Shown: in pieces, positions 6,229 through 10,523 of the stretch
How positions within the stretch are numbered: the stretch's first letter is position 1
Layout of the letters: every line of letters begins with the position of its first letter
Source of the DNA: CAYUYH01 sp964449175
GTDB lineage: Bacteria > Planctomycetota > Phycisphaerae > SM23-33
NCBI GenBank assembly: GCA_964449175.1
Contig: CAYUYH010000081.1
Span: 1-10,523 of the forward strand
Reading direction: 5' to 3'
DNA: 10,523 bases
Notes under the pieces: generated by a model
What the model was told of the DNA's origin: nothing
Database searches by the model: none
What the model saw: the letters and a program-made list of their open reading frames with translations, nothing else
Program-made: the position numbers and the translations under genes

Positions 6229-6242
6229 CATAGGACCTCCCC

Positions 6243-7058
6243 ATGGGCAAGCTTGACGACAACCGTCTGGTGAAGGCATTCGCGGAGTTGCGGTCGGCCG
6301 GCAAGAAGGCGTTCGTACCCTTCATCACGGCTGGCTACCCGGACCTGGCTGCGACGATGGCGCTGCTGGCGGAGTTCCAGCGTCGCGGCGTGCGGGTCTG
6401 CGAGCTGGGCATCCCATTCTCCGACCCCGTCGCGGACGGACCCGTAATCCAGAGCTCCTACACGGCCGCCCTCGACGCCGGCATCACCAGCGATAAGATC
6501 GTGGAGACCGTTCGCCGATACCGCGCCGGCGGCGGCAAGCTCGCGCTGGTCGCAATGGTCAGCTACTCCATCGTCTACCGCCACGATGTCGGCGCCTACC
6601 TGGCCGAACTGAGCGAAGCGGGCTTCGACGGCGTGATCATCCCCGACCTGTCGCTGGAAGAGGCCGCCGCCGTCGAGTCGCGGGCCTCGCAGGTGGGCCT
6701 GTGCAACATCATGCTGGTCGCCCCGACCACCCCGCCGCCGCGCCGCCAGGAGATCGCCCGCCACAGCCGAGGGTTCCTGTACTACGTCTCCGTCGCCGGC
6801 ATCACCGGCCAGCGCGACCAACTGCCCGAGGCCGCCATCCAGGCCGTCGCCGAGCTGCGCAAGCATACCGACACGCCGATCTGCGTGGGCTTCGGCATAA
6901 GCCGACCCGAGACCGTCGCCACCGTCTGCAAGGTCGCCGACGGGGCGATCGTCGGCTCGGCCATCGTCGCGCGCGTCGCCGCCCACCCCGGCCCGACTGA
7001 CAAGCTCGTGAAAGACACGGGTGAGTTCGTCGCGGAGCTGATCGAGCCGATTCGCTAG
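6243..7058 (+). CDS. trpA: Tryptophan synthase alpha chain
   Basis: Cleaves indole-3-glycerol phosphate to indole and glyceraldehyde-3-phosphate; the indole passes to TrpB in the alpha2-beta2 complex. The 271-residue TIM barrel is the usual length. Visible signatures are PFITAGYPD (26-34), the catalytic E54 and D65 in CELGIPFSDPVADGPVIQ (53-70), VIIPDL (131-136), YYVSVAGITG (180-189) and the phosphate-binding VGFGIS (215-220) with VGSAIV (237-242). Loop 3, usually MTYYNP-like, reads MVSYSIVYRHDV (105-116), an atypical but plausible variant. ATG at 6243 has only AGG 8 nt upstream, and that AGG is part of the right-hand CATAGG repeat. Before the cassette inserted, trpA would have begun 9 nt after trpB, permitting translational coupling. 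Its expression now depends on read-through of the cassette or on a promoter inside it. Confidence 0.96.
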   Translation: MGKLDDNRLVKAFAELRSAGKKAFVPFITAGYPDLAATMALLAEFQRRGVRVCELGIPFSDPVADGPVIQSSYTAALDAGITSDKIVETVRRYRAGGGKLALVAMVSYSIVYRHDVGAYLAELSEAGFDGVIIPDLSLEEAAAVESRASQVGLCNIMLVAPTTPPPRRQEIARHSRGFLYYVSVAGITGQRDQLPEAAIQAVAELRKHTDTPICVGFGISRPETVATVCKVADGAIVGSAIVARVAAHPGPTDKLVKDTGEFVAELIEPIR

Positions 7059-7083
7059 AAACGGGTTCACAGGCCATTCTCGA

Positions 7084-7111
7084 GCGCGGTGGGGCTCCTG
7101 TCCCATCGCGC
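7084..7111. repeat. Hairpin with TCCT loop (composite repeat, copy 2)
   Basis: GCGCGGTGGGGC and GTCCCATCGCGC form a 12-bp stem as RNA (ten Watson-Crick and two G-U pairs) around a TCCT loop. It begins 26 nt after the trpA stop, in the gap between convergent trpA and accA, so it may help end transcripts, though no T-run follows. Confidence 0.65.
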
Positions 7112-7137
7112 AATACATGACCTTTCAAGGCGTTGCA

Positions 7138-7163
7138 GGTAGCGGGGCGGGAACCCCGCCACC
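7138..7163. repeat. Hairpin with CGGGAA loop (composite repeat, copy 2)
   Basis: GGTAGCGGGG, loop CGGGAA, CCCCGCCACC: a 10-bp stem with one A-C mismatch. Together with 7084-7111 and the 26-nt spacer it mirrors the arrangement at 493-570 on the other strand, including CTTTCA and TGCA in the spacer and a CTTCAA/CCTCAA 3' flank. Confidence 0.65.
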
Positions 7164-7192
7164 CCTCAATCCGGTCATGGAACCGCTCTGGT

Positions 7193-7264
7193 TGGTCGGT
7201 CAGCTAGTCAATCAGCAGGAGACGCACTGCGCGCACACCGATTGACTGATTGACCGACTGACCA
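7193..7264. repeat. Imperfect inverted repeat rich in GTCA/GATT units
   Basis: TGGTC (7193-7197) pairs with GACCA (7260-7264), GGTC (7198-7201) with GACC (7252-7255), and AGTCAAT (7206-7212) with ATTGACT (7241-7247), around a short GC-rich centre. The arms look like degenerate tetramer repeats. It could be a remnant of a small element or a terminator structure between trpA and accA. Confidence 0.4.
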
Positions 7265-7310
7265 GGTGACTTCCAGGCAGAGCCCCCGAGTTGCGTCACC
7301 CAACAGCCTG

Positions 7311-8330
7311 CTAGGTCTGCTTGACCTCGGCCGGGGCGTTCGGCTCCAGCCGGAGCACCTTACCCATCCGCCGCCACCGCGCGTACCGGTGGTTGACCAG
7401 GTTGTCGATGGGCACTCGCTTCAGTTCGCGGATGGTTCGCACGATGTGCCGTTCCAGATTGGCGGCCGCCTCAGCCGGGTTGCGGTGGGCGCCGCCGAGC
7501 GGCTCGGGGATGATGTCGTCGATCACGTCCAGCGTTTTCAGGTCGCGCGAGGTCAGCTTCATCGCCTCCGCCGCCTCGGCCGCCTTCTCCCCCGTGCGCC
7601 ACAGGATGGCCGCACAACCCTCCGGGCTTATCACCGAGTAGTAGGCATACTCCAGCATCGCCACGCGGTCGCCCACGCCGATGCCAAGCGCCCCGCCGCT
7701 GCCGCCCTCGCCGATGATCACGCAGACGATCGGCGCCCGCAGCCGGCTCATCTCCATCAGGTTCCGGGCGATCGCCTCGGCCACGCCGCGCTCCTCGCTG
7801 CCGACGCCCGGATACGCCCCCGGCGTGTCGATCAGCGTGACGATCGGGACGCCGAACTTCTCGCCCAGTTTCATCGCCCGCAGCGCCTTGCGGTAGCCCT
7901 CCGGCTGGGCGCAGCCAAAGCTGCACGCGATCTTCTCCTTGGTGTCGCGCCCCTTGTGCTGGCCGATGAATACCACCTTCTCCCCGCCGATCCGCCCCAG
8001 CCCGCAAACCATGGCCTTGTCGTCGCCGAAGTGTCTGTCGCCGTGCAGCTCCACGAAGTTCTTGACCACCCGGTCGAGATAGTCCCTGCCCAGCGGCCTG
8101 GCCGGGTGGCGGGCAACCTGGACGCGCTCCCAGGCCGAAAGGTTCTCGTACGTCTTCTTCAGCAGAGAGACGTACTGAGTCCGAAGCTGGCGTATCTCGG
8201 CGGCGTAGTCCCGCCCGGCCTCGAGCTGCTCGGCCTCGAGGTTGGATATCTCCCGCTGGAGACGGGCAATCGATTTCTCAAACGGCAGCTGGAACCCGTT
8301 CTGTGCTCCCTCGCCGTTCTGCTTGGCCAT
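7311..8330 (-). CDS. accA: Acetyl-CoA carboxylase carboxyltransferase subunit alpha
   Basis: Half of the carboxyltransferase that moves CO2 from carboxybiotin to acetyl-CoA, making malonyl-CoA for fatty acid synthesis; it works with AccD. The 339 residues compare with 319 in E. coli. A charged helical N-terminal region (about 15-65, starting LPFEKSIARLQREI) is followed by the crotonase-like domain with LHGDRHFGDD (95-104), GQHKGRDTKEKI (123-134), IDTPGAYPGVGSEERG (167-182), the oxyanion-forming GEGGSGGALG (207-216) and SVISPEGCAAILW (232-244). I chose ATG at 8330, with GAGGG 8 nt upstream, over the in-frame ATG at 8348, which has no SD. It converges on trpA. No accD is in the window. A perfect hairpin (8358-8380) lies in its leader. 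Confidence 0.96.
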   Translation of the reverse strand: MAKQNGEGAQNGFQLPFEKSIARLQREISNLEAEQLEAGRDYAAEIRQLRTQYVSLLKKTYENLSAWERVQVARHPARPLGRDYLDRVVKNFVELHGDRHFGDDKAMVCGLGRIGGEKVVFIGQHKGRDTKEKIACSFGCAQPEGYRKALRAMKLGEKFGVPIVTLIDTPGAYPGVGSEERGVAEAIARNLMEMSRLRAPIVCVIIGEGGSGGALGIGVGDRVAMLEYAYYSVISPEGCAAILWRTGEKAAEAAEAMKLTSRDLKTLDVIDDIIPEPLGGAHRNPAEAAANLERHIVRTIRELKRVPIDNLVNHRYARWRRMGKVLRLEPNAPAEVKQT

Positions 8331-8357
8331 TATGGCAGCCCTCGCCATTTACCAAGA

Positions 8358-8380
8358 AAGGACGCGTCAACGGCGTCCTT
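8358..8380 (-). promoter_or_regulatory. Hairpin in the accA leader
   Basis: AAGGACGC, loop GTCAACG, GCGTCCTT: an 8-bp perfect inverted repeat about 28 nt upstream of the accA ATG. On the minus strand the descending arm runs into TCTT, a weak terminator-like tail, so an attenuation role is conceivable. It may equally be a neutral repeat. Confidence 0.35.
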
Positions 8381-8457
8381 CGCAGGTCTAACCTATTGGT
8401 CGAGGCTACTTCGCCCGCGCGGGCAATGCAAGCGAAAACCTCCCACCGCCGGCCATG

Positions 8458-8485
8458 GCGCGGTGGAGCTCCTGCTCCACCGCGC
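8458..8485. repeat. Perfect 12-bp hairpin, TCCT loop (copy A)
   Basis: GCGCGGTGGAGC, loop TCCT, GCTCCACCGCGC. It is identical over 28 nt to the copy at 8609-8636. The gap 8349-8667 between divergent accA and the lipoprotein gene holds four hairpins and a -10 candidate but no gene; open frames running through it are repeat-derived. Confidence 0.8.
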
Positions 8486-8506
8486 GGGACTCATCAGGCG
8501 CCACCA

Positions 8507-8528
8507 CGGCGAAGCAGGAGCTTCGCCG
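8507..8528. repeat. Perfect 9-bp hairpin, AGGA loop
   Basis: CGGCGAAGC, loop AGGA, GCTTCGCCG. The stem differs from its neighbours but the loop and closing G-C pairs are the reverse complement of the TCCT hairpins on each side, 21 nt after copy A. Confidence 0.7.
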
Positions 8529-8589
8529 CGCCCATATCGGGCCTGCGGCCGAGGCAGCCTTAGGCTCGACTCAGCCCGTTGCCGTCCGC

Positions 8590-8595
8590 TACAAT
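8590..8595 (+). promoter_or_regulatory. Candidate -10 box for the lipoprotein gene
   Basis: TACAAT, 5 of 6 matches to TATAAT, in GC-rich DNA 72 nt upstream of the ATG at 8668. No good -35 is present. If used, hairpin copy B would sit in the 5' leader of the mRNA. Confidence 0.3.
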
Positions 8596-8608
8596 AACTG
8601 CACGCACG

Positions 8609-8636
8609 GCGCGGTGGAGCTCCTGCTCCACCGCGC
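8609..8636. repeat. Perfect 12-bp hairpin, TCCT loop (copy B)
   Basis: Identical in stem and loop to copy A at 8458-8485. It lies 16 nt before the GAGGAG SD of the lipoprotein gene, so it would probably be transcribed as part of that leader. Confidence 0.8.
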
Positions 8637-8667
8637 AGGATGCAACAGCATTGAGGAGATCGCGGCT

Positions 8668-9795
8668 ATGAGAACCCACTGGATGACGCCCGCGGCGGTC
8701 TCGGCGCTGCTGCTGGCCGGATGTTTCAACGTCAACGTCGAGGCGCCGCAGTTCGGCAACGGCGGCGGCGGCAACGGCAAAGGCGCCCCGTCGCAGCTAC
8801 CGGCCGGAAACTGGGACACCGCCCAGGGCGTAATGGGCGCGATCTTCGGCGCCGAGCAGGGGCTGCTGTTCTACGCATTCGACACGCTGGCCTATCCCAA
8901 CGAGCCGGTGGACCTGTCCGCCAGGGTCACCACGCCCGCGCTCCAGCCGATCACCGGCGCGACCATCGCCTTCTACGACGCGAAATCCCAGCCGCTCGGC
9001 TCGGCCGTCACCGACGACGACGGCACGGCGACCATCCCCTGGACGGCCCCCAAGGCCGGCAACTTTGCCTTCTCCTCGCGGATCGTCTCGCTGCCGGCCG
9101 ACGTCGCCAAGGGCAAGGACATCCAGGCCGTCAGCGCCGCCCCGCTGCTGGTCGCCGCCCGCCCGAAAAACAGCAAGTTCGTCGTCATCGACCTGGACCA
9201 CACCGTCGTCGCCAGTAGCTTCTGGCGAGTGCTGCTCGGGGGGGGCAAACCGGCCGACGACTCCGTCCGCGTCACCAAGCGCATCGCCGGGAAGTACAAC
9301 CTCATCTACCTGACACACAGGCCGGACCTGCTCACCAGGAAGAGCAAGGACTGGCTGACCGAGCACGGCTATCCGCCGGCGCCGCTGCTGGTGAGCACCG
9401 TCAAGTCGGCCCTGGGCGGCAGTGGCGAGTTCAAGACCGCCAAGCTCAAGGAGATCATGGAGTGCTACCCCGCCGTCGAGATCGGCATCGGCGACAAGAT
9501 CTCCGACGCCCAGGCGTACGTCGACAACGGGCTGATCGCGTATCTGCTGCCGCACTACGACGAGGAGGACTCCAAGGAGATGCGCAAGCTGGCCAAGGAG
9601 ATCCGCTCGCTGCGCGACGGCGCCAAGATCCAGGTCGTCAGCGACTGGCGGCAGATCGAAGCCGGCATGTTCGGCGGCCGAAGGTATGCGCCCAAGGCTT
9701 TTGCCGACTCGCTCGTCAGCCGGGCCGCGCAGATTGACCGCGAGCGTGAGGCCGAGAAGAAACGCGAGAAGCAAGACGACGACGATGATGACTAG
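8668..9795 (+). CDS. Lipoprotein with Ig-like domain and HAD/LNS2-type phosphatase domain
   Basis: A 375-residue exported protein. Residues 1-19 form a lipoprotein signal with lipobox LLAGC and Cys19 as lipid site, followed by a Gly-rich linker. Residues about 65-165 form a beta-rich, Ig/macroglobulin-like domain (ITGATIAFYDAKSQPLG, DDDGTATIPWTAPKAG). Residues about 169-297 are a HAD-fold domain resembling LNS2/App1 phosphatidate phosphatases: motif I IDLDHT (174-179; D175, D177), motif II YLTHRP (214-219; T216), a lysine in FKTAKLKEI (255-263), and motif IV GIGDKISDAQAY (273-284; D276, D280). The tail is charged and ends in six Asp. It would act outside the cytoplasmic membrane, perhaps on lipid phosphates; that substrate is inferred from fold resemblance only. 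ATG at 8668 has GAGGAG 9 nt upstream; the frame runs back to 8455 through repeat hairpins, which is clearly not coding. Confidence 0.85.
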   Translation: MRTHWMTPAAVSALLLAGCFNVNVEAPQFGNGGGGNGKGAPSQLPAGNWDTAQGVMGAIFGAEQGLLFYAFDTLAYPNEPVDLSARVTTPALQPITGATIAFYDAKSQPLGSAVTDDDGTATIPWTAPKAGNFAFSSRIVSLPADVAKGKDIQAVSAAPLLVAARPKNSKFVVIDLDHTVVASSFWRVLLGGGKPADDSVRVTKRIAGKYNLIYLTHRPDLLTRKSKDWLTEHGYPPAPLLVSTVKSALGGSGEFKTAKLKEIMECYPAVEIGIGDKISDAQAYVDNGLIAYLLPHYDEEDSKEMRKLAKEIRSLRDGAKIQVVSDWRQIEAGMFGGRRYAPKAFADSLVSRAAQIDREREAEKKREKQDDDDDD

Positions 9796-9868
9796 TCGGC
9801 GGGGCCGGGGACCGTTTCTTGCATTCGCTCGCCTGGGGGCCTAGACTCACCGTCAATGGATTGGGCTG

Positions 9869-10031
9869 GGCTCTGTCTGAAAACGCTGACGTAGGCCCGA
9901 GAGCGCGGGATTTCGTGGGCCTGGCAAGGGCGGCGAAGCAGGCGAATCCCGGCGATTCGTCGATGCAGCCGGACGAAGTCGGCACGCGAAAGACTCGCTC
10001 GAAGCCCGTTACCGGGTTTTCAGACAGAGCC
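9869..10031. mobile_element. 163-bp MITE-like element with 16-bp perfect terminal inverted repeats
   Basis: GGCTCTGTCTGAAAAC at 9869-9884 is repeated exactly inverted at 10016-10031. The interior has no credible gene and includes a small hairpin (CGAATC, loop CCGGC, GATTCG). The ends resemble those of insertion sequences, so this is probably a non-autonomous or deleted IS derivative. I see no clear target duplication. Its right end stops 1 nt before the larC SD, so larC may be transcribed through or from it. Confidence 0.65.
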
Positions 10032-10046
10032 GAGGAAGGCAGGCAG

Positions 10047-10523
10047 ATGAGGCTGGCCTACTTTGACTGCTTCGCGGGCGCCGGAGGCGACATGATCGTC
10101 GCCGCGCTTCTGGATGCCGGGGCCGACCTGGAGGCCCTGAGGGCTCGGCTGGCGGGGTTGAAGATCGGCGGCTACGAGGTTTCCGTCGATCGCGTCCGCA
10201 GGGGCGGGCTAGGCGGGGTGAAGTTCACCGTCAAGGTGCAGTCCGGCGATCAGCCCCACCGCCGCCTGGATGATATTCTCAAGCTTATTGAGGCCGCCGG
10301 CCTGGGCGAGCGCCCCGCCAAGCAGGCCGCGGAAATCTTCACCCGCCTGGCCGCCGCCGAGGCCAAGGTCCACGACATCGACGCAGGCGAGGTGCACTTC
10401 CACGAGGTCGGCGCGGTCGACAGCATCGTCGACATCGTCGGCGCGTGCGTCGCGCTGGACTCACTCGGCATCGACGCGGTGCACTGCTCGGCCATACCGA
10501 CCGGCAGCGGGACGATCACATGC
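10047..10523 (+). CDS. larC: Nickel pincer cofactor biosynthesis protein LarC, N-terminal part (cut by window edge)
   Basis: LarC (DUF111 family) inserts nickel into the pyridinium-dithio-mononucleotide precursor, completing the cofactor of lactate racemase and related enzymes. 159 residues are visible: MRLAYFDCFAGAGGDMIVAA (1-20) is the family start signature, followed by HRRLDDILKLI (71-81), EVHFHEVGAVDSIVDIVGA (115-133) and AIPTGSGTI (149-157). No stop is reached. In Lactobacillus plantarum the gene is read through a programmed frameshift between larC1 and larC2; that junction lies beyond the window. ATG at 10047 has GAGGAAGG just upstream. No larA, larB or larE is seen here. The gene begins right after a MITE-like element. 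Confidence 0.93.
   Translation, partial: MRLAYFDCFAGAGGDMIVAALLDAGADLEALRARLAGLKIGGYEVSVDRVRRGGLGGVKFTVKVQSGDQPHRRLDDILKLIEAAGLGERPAKQAAEIFTRLAAAEAKVHDIDAGEVHFHEVGAVDSIVDIVGACVALDSLGIDAVHCSAIPTGSGTITC

Larger units (their letters stand above)
5704..6234. mobile_element. GxxExxY cassette: TIR-bounded insertion with 6-bp direct repeats between trpB and trpA
   Basis: CATAGG occurs at 5704-5709 and 6229-6234. Directly inside these are 30-nt imperfect inverted repeats at 5710-5739 and 6199-6228, matching at 25 of 30 positions and sharing the core CGACACAGAG and the inner GACAGAG. Between them lies a single gene for a GxxExxY protein. The arrangement (target duplication, inverted ends, one cargo gene) is that of a transposed element. 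Removing one CATAGG and the 519-bp interior leaves the trpB stop 9 nt before the trpA ATG. No transposase is present, so movement would need outside help or an unrecognised role of the GxxExxY protein. The inverted-repeat purine/pyrimidine tracts could also act as a hairpin in the mRNA. Confidence 0.75.

Noticed and set aside
8455..8667. 71-residue N-terminal extension of the lipoprotein frame through the hairpins
   Set aside because: The translation comes from the palindromic repeats, while the ATG at 8668 has a strong SD and begins a proper lipoprotein signal.
9716..9985. An 89-codon minus-strand frame covering the lipoprotein tail and the MITE-like element
   Set aside because: It spans an element boundary, has no SD-supported start and shows no domain.

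Overview
The window is GC-rich, with strong G/C preference at third codon positions, tight Shine-Dalgarno (SD) sites (GAGG/AGGAG) and many GC-rich intergenic hairpins. Gene content, a GxxExxY protein and an ECF sigma factor paired with an unknown partner suggest a Planctomycetota-type bacterium, possibly Phycisphaerae-like. That assignment is inference from style; no rRNA or marker gene settles it.

Layout, left to right: the 5' part of psd (phosphatidylserine decarboxylase, minus strand, cut by the left edge); a 349-nt gap with three hairpins; an MscS-type mechanosensitive channel (minus); a two-gene minus-strand operon of an ECF-type sigma factor followed by a conserved protein of unknown function; a divergent intergenic region with a long imperfect hairpin and a good sigma70-like promoter; then plus-strand ilvE, trpB, a small GxxExxY gene, and trpA. 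Next come a convergent gap with a two-hairpin repeat, accA (minus), a 319-nt gap with four perfect hairpins, a plus-strand lipoprotein carrying a HAD/LNS2-like phosphatase domain, a 163-bp element with 16-bp terminal inverted repeats, and the 5' part of larC running off the right edge.

Most genes are housekeeping: branched-chain amino acid transamination (ilvE), the last two steps of tryptophan synthesis (trpB, trpA), malonyl-CoA production for fatty acids (accA), phosphatidylethanolamine synthesis (psd), osmotic safety (mscS) and nickel-pincer cofactor synthesis (larC). The tryptophan synthase pair is interrupted by foreign DNA.

The most striking finding is that the GxxExxY gene between trpB and trpA sits in a roughly 519-bp cassette. 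It has about 30-bp imperfect terminal inverted repeats made of a CACAGAG-type motif, flanked immediately by a 6-bp direct repeat, CATAGG. Removing the cassette and one CATAGG copy restores trpB and trpA with a 9-nt gap. This looks like a clean insertion of a minimal mobile element whose only gene encodes a predicted PD-(D/E)XK-like protein. The second theme is a family of GC-rich intergenic hairpins with varied stems but a constant TCCT/AGGA loop, including a two-hairpin composite repeat present twice in opposite orientations.
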